This document shows, piece by piece, positions 9,355 through 18,913 of a stretch of DNA of 64,000 nucleotides. The DNA is from Massilia agrisoli (GTDB lineage: Bacteria > Pseudomonadota > Gammaproteobacteria > Burkholderiales > Burkholderiaceae_D). The stretch spans positions 186,001 through 250,000 of the forward strand of contig NZ_JAJHPV010000014.1 of the NCBI RefSeq assembly GCF_020831365.1, written 5' to 3'. A model generated the notes under the pieces. The model searched no databases. It was not told the DNA's origin and was given only the letters and a program-made list of their open reading frames with translations. Position 1 is the stretch's first letter, and every line of letters starts with the position of its first letter. The translations under genes were made by a program, and so were the position numbers.

Positions 9355-10515
9355 ATGACCATCATTACGACGATTGAAGACCTGCGTGTTCTAGCCAAAA
9401 AGCGCGTGCCGCGCATGTTCTACGATTACGCGGATGCCGGTTCGTGGACCGAATCGACCTACCGCGCCAACACCGAAGATTTTGCGAAAATTAAGTTTCG
9501 CCAGCGCGTCGCGGTCAACCTCGAAAACCGCAGCACCAGGAGCGTGATGATCGGCGAGGACGTGTCGATGCCGGTCGCGCTGGCGCCAACCGGCCTGACC
9601 GGCATGCAGCATGCCGACGGGGAGATCCTGGCCGCCCGCGCCGCCGAGAAATTCGGCGTGCCATTTACCTTGTCGACGATGAGCATCTGCTCGATCGAGG
9701 ACGTGGCCGCCAACACCACCCGCCCGTTCTGGTTCCAGCTGTATGTGATGCGCGACCGCGCTTTCATCGAACGCCTGATCGAACGGGCGCGCGCGGCGCG
9801 CTGTTCGGCGCTGGTGCTGACGCTCGACCTGCAGGTGCTGGGCCAGCGCCATAAGGACATCCGCAACGGCATGACGGCGCCGCCCAAGATGACGGTGGCA
9901 AATATCCTCAACCTGATGACCAAGCCGCGCTGGGTGATGGGCATTTTGGGCACGCAGCGCCGCGGCTTCGGCAATATCGTCGGCCATGCCAGCGATGTGT
10001 CCGACATGTCGTCGCTGTCGGCGTGGACCTCGCAGCAGTTCGACCCGGCCCTGTCGTGGGACGACGTCGAGTGGATCAAGCGCCGCTGGGGCGGAAAACT
10101 GATCATCAAGGGCATCATGGATCCGGAAGACGCGCGCCTGGCGCTTGACTCCGGCGCGGACGCGCTGATCGTGTCGAACCATGGCGGCCGCCAGCTCGAT
10201 GGCGCGCAGTCGAGCATCGAGGCACTGCCGGCGATTGTCGACGAGGTGGGGCAGCGCATCGAGGTGCACATGGACGGCGGCATCCGCTCGGGGCAGGATG
10301 TGATCCGGGCGCTGGCGCTGGGCGCCAAGGGCGTCTACATCGGCCGTCCCTTCCTCTACGGGCTGGGCGCGATGGGGGAGCAGGGCGTGACCAGGTGCCT
10401 GGAGATCATCCGCAATGAGCTCGACCTGACGATGGCATTCTGCGGCCTGCGCGACGTCCGGCACGTCGACAGCAAGATCCTGCTGCCATCGACCTGCCCG
10501 CCGGGCTGCAAGTAA
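9355..10515 (+). CDS. lldD: FMN-dependent L-lactate / alpha-hydroxy-acid dehydrogenase
   Basis: 386 aa, the usual length for LldD. A TIM-barrel flavoprotein that oxidises L-lactate (or another 2-hydroxy acid) to the keto acid, passing electrons to quinone or oxygen. Visible signatures: the N-terminal FYDYADAGS segment, K252 in KGIMDPEDA, catalytic H276 with R279 in SNHGGRQLDG, and the FMN phosphate site DGGIRSG (from D307) and GRPFLYG. A 2-hydroxyacid dehydrogenase gene converges on it with only 9 bp between stops. Substrate could be lactate or a related acid; lldD is the closest name. Confidence 0.88.
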   Translation: MTIITTIEDLRVLAKKRVPRMFYDYADAGSWTESTYRANTEDFAKIKFRQRVAVNLENRSTRSVMIGEDVSMPVALAPTGLTGMQHADGEILAARAAEKFGVPFTLSTMSICSIEDVAANTTRPFWFQLYVMRDRAFIERLIERARAARCSALVLTLDLQVLGQRHKDIRNGMTAPPKMTVANILNLMTKPRWVMGILGTQRRGFGNIVGHASDVSDMSSLSAWTSQQFDPALSWDDVEWIKRRWGGKLIIKGIMDPEDARLALDSGADALIVSNHGGRQLDGAQSSIEALPAIVDEVGQRIEVHMDGGIRSGQDVIRALALGAKGVYIGRPFLYGLGAMGEQGVTRCLEIIRNELDLTMAFCGLRDVRHVDSKILLPSTCPPGCK

Positions 10516-10524
10516 GGCCGGCGC

Positions 10525-11469
10525 TCAGACGACGTTGGTCGGCGCGCCCTTGGCGTAGGCTTCAACGTTGTCGATCAGCATGTCTGCCAGTGTCTGCATG
10601 GCGCCGGCACTGGCCCAGGCGACATGCGGGGTGAGGATAAAGTTCGGCAGGTTCAGTTCGAGCAGCGGGTTGCCCGCCACGGGCGGCTCCTTGCTCAACA
10701 CGTCGAAGCCCGCGCCGCCGATGACGCCGCCGGCCAGTGCCGCGGCCAGGGCCGCTTCATCGACCAGGCCGCCGCGCGCGGTGTTAATCAAGAGGGCGGT
10801 GGGCTTCATTGTCGCCAGTTCGGCCGCGCCGATCATGTTGCGGGTCTGGTCGTTGAGCGGCAGGTGCAGGCTGACGATATCGCAGCTGCCCAGCAGTTCT
10901 GGCAGCGGCAGCACCGTGACGCCTGGGTCTGCCACCTGCGATCTCGACGTCACGAACACTTCCATGCCGAAAGCGCGCGCAAGGTGCGCCACCTTGTGAC
11001 CCAGTGCGCCATAACCGACGATGCCGATGCGGCTGCCGGCCAGGTCGCCGATCGGGTGGTCGAGCAGGCAGAAGCGCTCCTGCGCCTGCCAGCGCCCGGC
11101 CGCAACGTCCGCGCTGTACGCCAGCAGGTTGCGGCGCAGGGCGAGGATCAGGGTGAACACATGCTCGGGGACCGAGACCAGGGAGTAGTTGCGGATGTTC
11201 GACACCACGATGCCGCGTTCGCGGCAGGCTGCCAGGTCGACGTTATCGGTGCCGGTGGCGGCCACCGCAACCATCTTCAGCGCGGGCAGGCGCGCGATAT
11301 CGGCGGCGCGCAGGGGGACTTTATTGGTGATCGCGATGGTCGCGTCCTGCAAACGGGCGCCGACGTCTGCAGGCGCAGTGCCGGGGTATTCGATCCATTC
11401 ATGGTCAAAGGAAGGCCTGCGCACATTGGCGTCGAGGCTGTCGCGGTCGAGAAAAACGATTTTTTCCAT
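10525..11469 (-). CDS. NAD-dependent D-2-hydroxyacid dehydrogenase (HprA-like)
   Basis: 314 aa from the ATG at 11469 (AGGGG upstream). Rossmann motif GYGALGHKVAHLARAFG in the middle, then the signature NTARGGLVDEAALAAAL, and the catalytic His in LTPHVAWAS with Glu in SKEPP. The family reduces 2-keto acids or oxidises D-2-hydroxy acids with NAD(P). The short lengths and LTPH(V/I)AW pattern resemble hydroxypyruvate/glycerate dehydrogenase, but substrate cannot be fixed. It converges on the lldD-like gene, so both act on small hydroxy acids. Confidence 0.88.
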   Translation of the reverse strand: MEKIVFLDRDSLDANVRRPSFDHEWIEYPGTAPADVGARLQDATIAITNKVPLRAADIARLPALKMVAVAATGTDNVDLAACRERGIVVSNIRNYSLVSVPEHVFTLILALRRNLLAYSADVAAGRWQAQERFCLLDHPIGDLAGSRIGIVGYGALGHKVAHLARAFGMEVFVTSRSQVADPGVTVLPLPELLGSCDIVSLHLPLNDQTRNMIGAAELATMKPTALLINTARGGLVDEAALAAALAGGVIGGAGFDVLSKEPPVAGNPLLELNLPNFILTPHVAWASAGAMQTLADMLIDNVEAYAKGAPTNVV

Positions 11470-11615
11470 GTGGCCCCTGCCGGTTGGGTTATCGATATGC
11501 ACCGCATCCGATTGTAGACCAACTCGGCAGCGCCTGGGCTGGCGCCAACAAGATGGGCGCCGTACCATGCTTGAACAGCACGGGAGGGCGCCCGGGAACC
11601 GCTTGCCGCGACTGC

Positions 11616-11972
11616 TTACTTGGACTTGGCGTCTTTCTTGGCCTTGCTTGCTTTCGCATCGGCCTTCTCTGCTTTGGCGGCAGCTTTCTCTTCCTTGGCG
11701 CTGGCCTTCGCTTCTTTGGCCTCGGCCTTCTCGATCATGGCGTCAGCCTTGGCGTCGGACGGCGTCGCCGGGGTAGCCGGTACTGCCGGCACCGCAGGCA
11801 CTGCGGTATCGGTTGCGCTTGGCGGAATAGCTGGAACCGCAGGGGTGGCAGGCACCGCTGGCATCGTCGCGGTCGGCGGCGTTGCTGGAACTGCTGGCGT
11901 TGCCGGCGTTGCCTGGGCATACACCGAAGTTGCGAACAGGCCGGCGATCAGGGTTGCGATAGTTTTCTTCAT
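11616..11972 (-). CDS. Secreted Pro/Ala/Val-repeat protein with Lys/Ala-rich tail
   Basis: 118 aa. A clear signal peptide (MKKTIATLIAGLFATSVYAQA) is followed by about 50 residues of PATPAV/PAVPAT-type repeats and then a charged, Ala-Lys-Glu helical tail (EKAEAKEAKASAKEEKA). GGAG sits 10 bases before the ATG. Low-complexity composition prevents family assignment. The tail resembles histone-H1-like or wall-binding basic tails. The opposite strand also has an open frame here, but it lacks an SD and reads as a mirror of the repeats. Confidence 0.75.
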   Translation of the reverse strand: MKKTIATLIAGLFATSVYAQATPATPAVPATPPTATMPAVPATPAVPAIPPSATDTAVPAVPAVPATPATPSDAKADAMIEKAEAKEAKASAKEEKAAAKAEKADAKASKAKKDAKSK

Positions 11973-12142
11973 AGGAATATTCTCCGTACAGTTATAAAAT
12001 TTGTATGTTGCATGCCTATCAACGGGAGCTGCTGAGACCGGGTTGACGATCTTTACATCTACTTACAAACCGTTAGCTATCGAACAGTGTTTCTGCCGTG
12101 CGCCTCCTAGACTCGGCAATATCCCAAACACAAGGCACCGCC

Positions 12143-14710
12143 ATGGCAACCAGCGATCCGCTCCAGGTGTACAAGGCCAAGCGCAATTTTGCGATCACCT
12201 CGGAACCTGCCGAAGGCGGGGCCGCGGGCGTGGGTGAACTGACCTTCGTGATCCAGAAGCACTGGGCCAGCCGGCTGCACTATGATTTCCGACTGGAATT
12301 GGACGGCACCATGAAGAGCTGGGCGGTCCCGAAAGGCCCGAGCTACGACACCAGCGACAAGCGGATGGCCGTCCATGTCGAGGACCACCCGATTTCCTAC
12401 TCCGACTTCGAGGGCACCATCCCCGAGAAGCAATATGGCGCAGGCAAGGTGATCATCTGGGACAAGGGAACCTGGCAGCCGCTGGGCGACCCGCATGAGG
12501 GCTACAAGAGCGGCAACCTGAAGTTCGAGATGCACGGCCACAAAATGCACGGCAAATGGGTGCTGGTGCGCATGAAAGGCAAGGGCGAGAAGCAGGAACC
12601 CTGGTTGCTGATCAAGGAAAAGGACGACTACGCGCGTCCCGGGACGGAATTCTCGGTGGTCGATGAAATGCCGGACAGCGTGAAAGCGCTGCCGATGCCG
12701 GGCGAAGCCAGGGCGAAGGGCAAGGCAAAGGCGAAGGCCGCTGCCGCGCCAGCGAGGGCTGCAAAGGCGGGCAAGCCTGCGGCGCGCGGCAAGGCGCCGC
12801 CGGAGGCGGTGAAGGCAGGGCTGCCAGCGACCCTGTCGCCAGAGCTGGCGACACTGGTCGACAATCCGCCATCCACGCCGGAAGACTGGGTATTCGAAAT
12901 CAAGTTCGACGGATACCGGCTGCTGGCGCGGGTCGAAGGCAAGCAGGTCAAGCTGTTCACGCGCAACGGCAACGACTGGACGCACAAGATGAGGAACCTT
13001 GAAAAAGGCATCGCGGCGATGAAGCTGCCGGACGGCTGGTACGACGGCGAGATCGTCGTCCACGACGAACACGGCAAGCCGAATTTCGGCCTGCTCCAGC
13101 TGGCATTCGATGGATCGAACACGGCGGAAATCGTTTATTTCGTTTTCGACGCGCCTTACTGCAACGGCTACGACATGCGCGCAGTGCCTTTGGTCTCGCG
13201 CCGCGCGGTGCTCAAGTCGGTGCTCGAAAAGTCGCCGTCCGAGATGGTCCGCTTCAGCGAAGAATTCGGCAGCGATCCGCAGGAGCTCGTCATCGCGGCC
13301 TGCAAAATGGGGCTCGAAGGCGTTATCGGCAAACGGCGCGATTCGCGCTACGTCGAGCGGCGCTCGCCCGAATGGATCAAGCTCAAATGCGGCCAGCGGC
13401 AGGAATTCGTGATCGGCGGATATACCGACCCGCAAGGCTCGCGCACCGGCATCGGCTCGCTGCTGCTGGGCGTGTACGACCAGGACGGCGTGCTGCAGTA
13501 CGCTGGCAACGTGGGCAGCGGATTCAATGAAGCGACGCTGCGTGAACTGAAAAAGAAGCTCACCGCGCTCGATACGGACCAAAGTCCGTTCCCGCCCAAG
13601 GCAGTAGCTGGCCGCAAGCCGCACTGGGTCAAGCCAAGGCTGATCGCTGAAGTCAGCTTCGCCGAATGGACCAAGACCGGGTCGGTAAGGCATGCCGTAT
13701 TCCAGGGACTGCGCGACGACAAGCCGCCCAAGGGCATCAAACGCGAGACAGCAAAACACATGGAGGACGCCGTGGCGACAACCAGCAAATCAAGCGAACC
13801 CGCAGCACCGGCGGGCAAGCTGCCAGCCAGCCTGAAGGTGACCAACCCCGACCGCGTCATCGACCCGCTAAGCGGCACCACCAAGATCGAGCTGGTGCGC
13901 TACTACGCGCTGGTCGGTGCGCTGATGATGGAGCATTTGAAAGGCAGGCCGGTATCGCTGGTGCGCGCGCCTGCCGGCGTGGGCGGCGAACTGTTCTTCC
14001 AGAAGCACGCCGAGGTTGGCAAGCTGCCGGGCATGAAGCAAATGGACCAGGCGCTCGACCCTGACCACCCGCCGATGCTGGAAGTAGGCAGCGCCCAGGG
14101 CATCCTCTCGGCCGCGCAGTGGAACGTGGTTGAATTCCACACCCAGAACGCAACCGGCAAGGCGTACGAAACGCCGAACCGGATGGTGTTCGACCTTGAC
14201 CCGGGCGAGGGCGTAGCGTGGGAAACGATGCAGGAAGCGGCGACCCTGATGCATGCCTTCCTCGACGAGCTCGGGCTGCCCAACTTTTTGAAGACCAGCG
14301 GCGGCAAGGGGCTGCACGTGGTGGTGCCGGTCAAAGGCGGCTATGACTGGGACACGGTGAAGGACTTCTCGCAGGCGATCGTGCAGCACATGGCGATGAC
14401 GCTGCCGGACCGGTTTGCCTTCAAGAGCGGGCCGCGCAACCGGGTCGGCAAGATCTTTATCGATTACCTGCGCAACGGTCGCGGGGCGACGACGGCGTGC
14501 GCATGGTCGGCGCGGGTGCGGCCGGGGCTGGGAATTTCGGTGCCGCTGGCGTGGGACGAACTTGCGGTGATCAAAGCGGGCGACCAGTGGAACGTGCACA
14601 ACGCGCACACCAGGCTCGATCGCGGCAATGAGCCGTGGGCGGCGTATGCGAAGAGTGCAAAAACGCTGACGGCGGCGATGAAGCAAATGGGCTACAAGCC
14701 CGCGTCGTGA
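12143..14710 (+). CDS. ligD: Multifunctional DNA ligase D
   Basis: 855 aa from the ATG at 12143. Order is phosphoesterase, ligase, polymerase. Residues about 20-190 form the 3'-phosphoesterase (FVIQKHWASRLHYDFRLE, WAVPKGPS). A basic Ala/Lys linker follows (about 195-225). The ATP-dependent ligase has nucleotidyl-acceptor K254 in EIKFDGYR, GVIGKRRDSRY and an OB fold. The C-terminal primase/polymerase begins near 560 and carries VFDLDPGEGV (metal-binding Asp pair) and the GGKGLHV motif. It repairs double-strand breaks by end joining together with Ku, whose gene converges on it from 1.3 kb away. Confidence 0.95.
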   Translation: MATSDPLQVYKAKRNFAITSEPAEGGAAGVGELTFVIQKHWASRLHYDFRLELDGTMKSWAVPKGPSYDTSDKRMAVHVEDHPISYSDFEGTIPEKQYGAGKVIIWDKGTWQPLGDPHEGYKSGNLKFEMHGHKMHGKWVLVRMKGKGEKQEPWLLIKEKDDYARPGTEFSVVDEMPDSVKALPMPGEARAKGKAKAKAAAAPARAAKAGKPAARGKAPPEAVKAGLPATLSPELATLVDNPPSTPEDWVFEIKFDGYRLLARVEGKQVKLFTRNGNDWTHKMRNLEKGIAAMKLPDGWYDGEIVVHDEHGKPNFGLLQLAFDGSNTAEIVYFVFDAPYCNGYDMRAVPLVSRRAVLKSVLEKSPSEMVRFSEEFGSDPQELVIAACKMGLEGVIGKRRDSRYVERRSPEWIKLKCGQRQEFVIGGYTDPQGSRTGIGSLLLGVYDQDGVLQYAGNVGSGFNEATLRELKKKLTALDTDQSPFPPKAVAGRKPHWVKPRLIAEVSFAEWTKTGSVRHAVFQGLRDDKPPKGIKRETAKHMEDAVATTSKSSEPAAPAGKLPASLKVTNPDRVIDPLSGTTKIELVRYYALVGALMMEHLKGRPVSLVRAPAGVGGELFFQKHAEVGKLPGMKQMDQALDPDHPPMLEVGSAQGILSAAQWNVVEFHTQNATGKAYETPNRMVFDLDPGEGVAWETMQEAATLMHAFLDELGLPNFLKTSGGKGLHVVVPVKGGYDWDTVKDFSQAIVQHMAMTLPDRFAFKSGPRNRVGKIFIDYLRNGRGATTACAWSARVRPGLGISVPLAWDELAVIKAGDQWNVHNAHTRLDRGNEPWAAYAKSAKTLTAAMKQMGYKPAS

Positions 14711-14723
14711 ATCGCCAGCGCAG

Positions 14724-14757
14724 GTAGGGCGGATAAGGCCGAAGGCCGCATCCGCCG
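14724..14757. repeat. REP-like unit, family B
   Basis: GTAGGGCGGATAAGGCCGAAGGCCGCATCCGCC: an imperfect palindrome between convergent ligD and the ku operon, where it may also slow transcription. Confidence 0.6.
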
Positions 14758-14766
14758 GCTAGCTGC

Positions 14767-15024
14767 CTAGCGCGCGGCCGGGCTCTCGGCCCCGTGCTCG
14801 TTCTTGAAAATTCCCCGCACATTCAGGGCCATCAGCCCGACATTCAGGGCAATCAGCGCCCACGCATCCTCGCCCCATCCCCATGCAATCCACATGATGT
14901 TTCCGACAATGAGCAGCCAGAAAGCGATCACGCGCTTCTCGGGCTTTTGCGATGCAAGCAAATAGGCCGCGGCCAGGCTGATCGCCATGGCTGGCCATTC
15001 CAATAGTGCGAAAAATTCTTCCAT
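14767..15024 (-). CDS. Small membrane protein downstream of ku
   Basis: 85 aa with AAGGAA before the ATG, 8 bp after the ku stop, so in the ku operon. Three hydrophobic stretches are seen (about 10-24, 31-48 and 53-70: AISLAAAYLLAS, VIAFWLLIVGNIMWIAWGW, ALIALNVGLMALNVRG). The pattern resembles the last helices of PnuC-like or CBU_0592-like small membrane proteins. A link with end joining is not evident; position is the only argument. Confidence 0.7.
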   Translation of the reverse strand: MEEFFALLEWPAMAISLAAAYLLASQKPEKRVIAFWLLIVGNIMWIAWGWGEDAWALIALNVGLMALNVRGIFKNEHGAESPAAR

Positions 15025-15032
15025 CCAGTTCC

Positions 15033-16031
15033 TTATGCTGATTTGCGCCGCGCCGGGGCGGCTGCCTTGGCCGCGGGTGCGGCCTTGGCCTTCGTTTTCG
15101 CGGCGGCCGTACGCGGAGCTGTCTTTGCCGCCGTCTTGGAGGCGGCCTTGGCCGGCGCCTTGCGGGATTTCGGCGCTGGTGCTTCTTCTTCCTCCTCTTC
15201 CTCGTCCTCGTCGTTCGCCGCAGCGGCCTTGCCCGGCTTCTTGCCGATGCTTTGCTGGAGCAGCGCAACCAGGTCGATCACGTTGCCCGACGATGGCGCC
15301 GCCTTCTCCTTGCCCGGCATGGTGATGGTCTTGGTCTCATTCGCGGCAACCTTCTTCTCGACCAGCGCCATCACGTCTTCGCGGTAGGTGTCGTGGTATT
15401 CCTCGGGGTGCCAGTCCTCGCTCATGCCCTCGACCAGCGCCATCGCCATTTTCAGCTCCTTGTCCGACAGATGGGCCGATTTGGCGTCTGACGCGGGTAC
15501 CTTGAGTTCATCCACCGCGCGGATCTCGTCGGCATAGCGCAGCGTGTTGAGCACGATGGCGTCGCCCACGCAGACCAGCGCCGCGAGGTGCTGCTTGACG
15601 CGGATGACCACCCGCGCGATGCCGATCTTGCCGGTCTTGCGCAAGGTCTCGCGCAGCAGGGCGTACACCTTGTCGCCGCCTTTGCCCGGCGCCAGGTAGT
15701 AGGGCTGCTCGTAGTACAGCAGCGGCACTTCCTCGGCGTCGACGAAGGCCACGATGTCGATGGTGCCGGTCGCTTCGGGATTGGCGCGGCGCAGGTCTTC
15801 CTCCGACAGCACCACGTATTCGCCGCTGGCGTACTCGTAGCCCTTGACGATGTCGTCCCAGCTCACTTCCTTCTGGTTGTTCTTGTTGTAGCGCTTGAAG
15901 CCGACCGGCGAAAAATCCCGGCGGTCGAGCATCGTCAGGTCGAGCGTGTGGTTCTGCACCGCGGGGTACATCTCGACAGGAATGTGCACCAGCCCGAAGC
16001 TGATTGCGCCTTTCCATAAACTGCGTGCCAT
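15033..16031 (-). CDS. ku: Ku DNA end-binding protein
   Basis: 332 aa. Starts with the hallmark ARSLWKGAISFGLVHIPV and contains FKRYNKNNQKEV, the long central beta-barrel ring region and PEEYHDTYREDVMALVEKK near 225. The C-terminal 75 residues are an acidic patch (DEDEEEEEEE) followed by a Lys/Ala/Pro-rich tail like histone H1, common in longer proteobacterial Ku and thought to hold DNA. Ku binds broken ends as a homodimer and recruits LigD, encoded convergently. It lies between the SDR gene (34 bp) and the small membrane protein gene (8 bp). Confidence 0.96.
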   Translation of the reverse strand: MARSLWKGAISFGLVHIPVEMYPAVQNHTLDLTMLDRRDFSPVGFKRYNKNNQKEVSWDDIVKGYEYASGEYVVLSEEDLRRANPEATGTIDIVAFVDAEEVPLLYYEQPYYLAPGKGGDKVYALLRETLRKTGKIGIARVVIRVKQHLAALVCVGDAIVLNTLRYADEIRAVDELKVPASDAKSAHLSDKELKMAMALVEGMSEDWHPEEYHDTYREDVMALVEKKVAANETKTITMPGKEKAAPSSGNVIDLVALLQQSIGKKPGKAAAANDEDEEEEEEEAPAPKSRKAPAKAASKTAAKTAPRTAAAKTKAKAAPAAKAAAPARRKSA

Positions 16032-16065
16032 ATCGTCCCCTCAAAGGATAGCCGGTCGGTAAAAG

Positions 16066-17058
16066 TCAGCCTACGCTGCCGGTAATCGGCAGCACGATGC
16101 CGCTGATATAACTGGAGCACACCGGCGAAGCGAGGAACACGAAGGCGGGCGAGATCTCGTCCGGCTGCGCGGGCCGCTTCATGTCGGTGCTCTTGCCAAA
16201 TTCCTTGATCTTTTCCGGCGACTGGTCGGCCGGGTTCAGCGGCGTCCATACCGGTCCCGGCGCCACCGCGTTGACCCGTATGCCCTGCTCGAGCAGGTTG
16301 GCGGCCAGCGACATCGTGAACGCATGGATCGCGCCCTTGGTGGCCGAGTAGTCGAGCAGTTGCCTGGAGCCTTTCAGCCCGGTCACGGAGCCGTTGTTGA
16401 TGATGGCAGCGCCGCGCTTGAGGTAGGGCAGGGCAGCCTTCACCATGTGGAAGTAGCCGTAGATATTGGTGCGCATGGTTTCGTCGAAGCGCTCTTCGGT
16501 CAGGTCCATCAGCGACTGGGCGTGTTCCTGGAAGGCGGCGTTGTTGACGAGGATATCGAGGTGCCCGAAGTGGGCGACCACCTGTTCGACGGCCTGCTTG
16601 CAAAATGCCATATCCTTGACGTCGCCCGAGATCGTGACGCAGCGCGTGCCTTCGGCCTCCACGCAGCGTTTGGTTTCTTCGGCGTCTTCGTGTTCGTTCA
16701 GGTACATGATCGCCACATCGGCGCCTTCGCGCGCGTACAGCACCGCGATCGCGCGGCCAATGCCGGAGTCGCCGCCGGTGATGATGGCGACCTTGCCGTC
16801 GAGCTTGCGGCTGCCGTGGTAGCCCTCGGCCATGAACTGCGGCTTGAGTTCCATTTCTGCTTCAAGCCCCGGCTTGACCAGGTGCTGTTCAGGCATCGGC
16901 GGCGCCGGCTTTTCCTGCTTGCCGGCCTGCACCGGTTCCTGGCTTTCCTGCTTCTCGCCGGAAGCGTCCTTCTGGTCCTGCCTGTTCTGGATCGCACGTT
17001 GCTTGTCTGCCGTACTTTCGACGGCCGCGTTCAGGCCTGTTTCGTCCGGTTCGGTCAT
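16066..17058 (-). CDS. SDR-family oxidoreductase with extended N-terminus (YghA/YdaD-like)
   Basis: 330 aa; start backed by AAGGAGGAG. About 75 N-terminal residues are charged and Gln/Glu/Lys-rich, then a classical SDR core: TGGDSGIGRA (NAD(P) binding), NNAAFQEH, Ser in NNGSVTGLKG, and the YSATK catalytic motif. The family includes E. coli YghA and Bacillus general-stress proteins of about this length. Substrate unknown. It is the first gene of a run into ku, which fits a stress or stationary-phase set, though no regulator site is visible. Confidence 0.88.
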   Translation of the reverse strand: MTEPDETGLNAAVESTADKQRAIQNRQDQKDASGEKQESQEPVQAGKQEKPAPPMPEQHLVKPGLEAEMELKPQFMAEGYHGSRKLDGKVAIITGGDSGIGRAIAVLYAREGADVAIMYLNEHEDAEETKRCVEAEGTRCVTISGDVKDMAFCKQAVEQVVAHFGHLDILVNNAAFQEHAQSLMDLTEERFDETMRTNIYGYFHMVKAALPYLKRGAAIINNGSVTGLKGSRQLLDYSATKGAIHAFTMSLAANLLEQGIRVNAVAPGPVWTPLNPADQSPEKIKEFGKSTDMKRPAQPDEISPAFVFLASPVCSSYISGIVLPITGSVG

Positions 17059-17230
17059 CTGCTCCTCCTTGGCTGTATTGGGAAAGTATTCGCGCAGCGC
17101 CGCTGCTTGACGGTGCGCTTACACACATACGGTGTGATTCCTGCTTGCTGCTAATGCTGAAGAGAAACTTTTGAAGCCATCAACACGGGCTGTCGTGATA
17201 GGCTTGCGGTTTTGGCAGCAGGACCAATAC

Positions 17231-18913
17231 ATGCTTGAGTGGTTGAGGCGCTACCGGCGCGCCATGTTGGCCGGGGATGTCAGCGCCGGCATCGTCGTGG
17301 CCATGATGATGATCCCGCAGGGGATGGCCTACGCGCTGGTGGCCGGACTGCCGCCGGTGGTCGGCATTTATGCCAGCATCTTGCCGCCGCTGCTGTACGC
17401 GCTGTTCGGGTCGAGCATGACCCAGTCGGTCGGCCCGATGGCCATCATCTCCTTGATGACGGCGACCGCGCTGGCGCCGCTGGCGGCGTCCGGGTCCGGC
17501 CTGTACCTGGTGCTGGCGGCGCAGCTGGCGCTGATGTCGGGCGCGGTCCTGCTGGCCTGCGGCCTGCTGCGCATCGGCTTCCTGGCCAACTTCTTCTCGC
17601 GTCCCGTGATGAGCGGCTTTACGATCGGCTCGGCGATCCTGATCGCGCTGGCGCAAGTCAAGGTGCTGCTGGGCGGCGAGCTGCCCGACTTCCACGTGCC
17701 CAGCGCCGTGATGGGCCTGGTGTGCCTGCTTGCGCTGCTGTTTGCGCGTAACTACCTTGGCGCGCTGCTGCGCAAAGCGGGCCTGCGCGCCACCGCGGCC
17801 GATATCGGCGTGCGGCTGGCCCCAATGCTGGTCGTGGTCGCCGCCACGGCGCTGTCGGTGGGCCTGGACCTGCAAGCGGGCGGTGTCGCCACCACCGGCG
17901 CGGTTCCCGCCGGCTTGCCGGGACTGAACCTCGCCACCTCAAGCGCCCATTGGCGCGCGCTGGTGCAGCCCGCGCTGCTGATCGGATTCATGACATTCCT
18001 GATCAGCATGTCGGCAGCGCAGACGCTGGCCCTGAAGCGCCAGGAAAAACTGAACAGCAACTACGAGCTGATTGGCCTGGGCGCCGCCAACATCGGCAGC
18101 GCGCTGACGGGCGGCTTTCCGGTCACCGGCAGCATTTCGCGCTCGGCGGTTAATTTCGCCGCGGGCGCGAACACACCGCTGGCCAGCATCATCACGGCAG
18201 CGCTGCTCGCCACCGCGCTGGTGGCGCCGACCGGCTGGCTGGCGCTGCTGCCCTTGCCGGCGCTGGCCGCGACCATCGTGGTCGCGGTGCTCGGCATGCT
18301 GGAACTGTCGACGCTGCGCACCGCATGGCGCTACGACCGCGGCGACGCGATGGCGCTGCTGGCCACAGCCGTCGGCGTGCTGGCGATGGGTGTCGAGGCG
18401 GGCGTGATCATCGGCGTGGTGCTGTCGATGGGCACCCTGATCTGGCGCGCCAGCCGTCCGCACATCGCGGTCCTTGGGCGCATCGCGGGCACCGAGCATT
18501 TCCGCAATATCGAGCGCTATCCGGCCGAGACGCGGGCCGACATGCTAATGCTGCGCATCGACGCCAACCTTTTCTTCGGCAATGTCGAAGCGGTCAACCA
18601 GCGCATCGAAGACGAGTTGCGCAACCATCCGGAGACGCGCAACCTGGTGCTGGTGATGACGGCAGTCAGCTCGATTGACACTTCCGCGCTGTTCGCGCTG
18701 TCGGAGCTGAACCAGAGCCTGAGGCAGCACGGCATCGGCCTGCACCTGGCCGAGGTCAAGGGGCCGGTGATGGACCGGCTGAAAGACAGCGATTTTCCCG
18801 CTGCGCTGAACGGCACGATCTTTTTGAGCGCCGCGATGGCGTGGGAGGGCATATCATCGGCGCTGCCAATCCGGGAGATGCACGATGAGCCTGTCCCATC
18901 ACCTGCTGACTGA
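17231..18913 (+). CDS. SulP-family anion transporter with STAS domain
   Basis: 560 aa from the ATG at 17231 (a TTG at 17171 would add 20 residues). The N-terminal 400 residues hold about 12-14 membrane segments with the SulP signatures IPQGMAYALVAGLPP and GGFPVTGSISRSAVN. Residues about 435-545 form a cytoplasmic STAS domain with the LVLVMTAVSSIDTSALFAL strand-helix. Members move sulfate, bicarbonate or C4-dicarboxylates with a cation; the substrate cannot be read from sequence. The 3' end overlaps dinB-like by 29 bp. Confidence 0.9.
   Translation: MLEWLRRYRRAMLAGDVSAGIVVAMMMIPQGMAYALVAGLPPVVGIYASILPPLLYALFGSSMTQSVGPMAIISLMTATALAPLAASGSGLYLVLAAQLALMSGAVLLACGLLRIGFLANFFSRPVMSGFTIGSAILIALAQVKVLLGGELPDFHVPSAVMGLVCLLALLFARNYLGALLRKAGLRATAADIGVRLAPMLVVVAATALSVGLDLQAGGVATTGAVPAGLPGLNLATSSAHWRALVQPALLIGFMTFLISMSAAQTLALKRQEKLNSNYELIGLGAANIGSALTGGFPVTGSISRSAVNFAAGANTPLASIITAALLATALVAPTGWLALLPLPALAATIVVAVLGMLELSTLRTAWRYDRGDAMALLATAVGVLAMGVEAGVIIGVVLSMGTLIWRASRPHIAVLGRIAGTEHFRNIERYPAETRADMLMLRIDANLFFGNVEAVNQRIEDELRNHPETRNLVLVMTAVSSIDTSALFALSELNQSLRQHGIGLHLAEVKGPVMDRLKDSDFPAALNGTIFLSAAMAWEGISSALPIREMHDEPVPSPAD

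Noticed and set aside
12107-13759. 550-codon minus-strand frame inside ligD
   Set aside because: Antisense shadow; the plus strand has complete LigD motifs.
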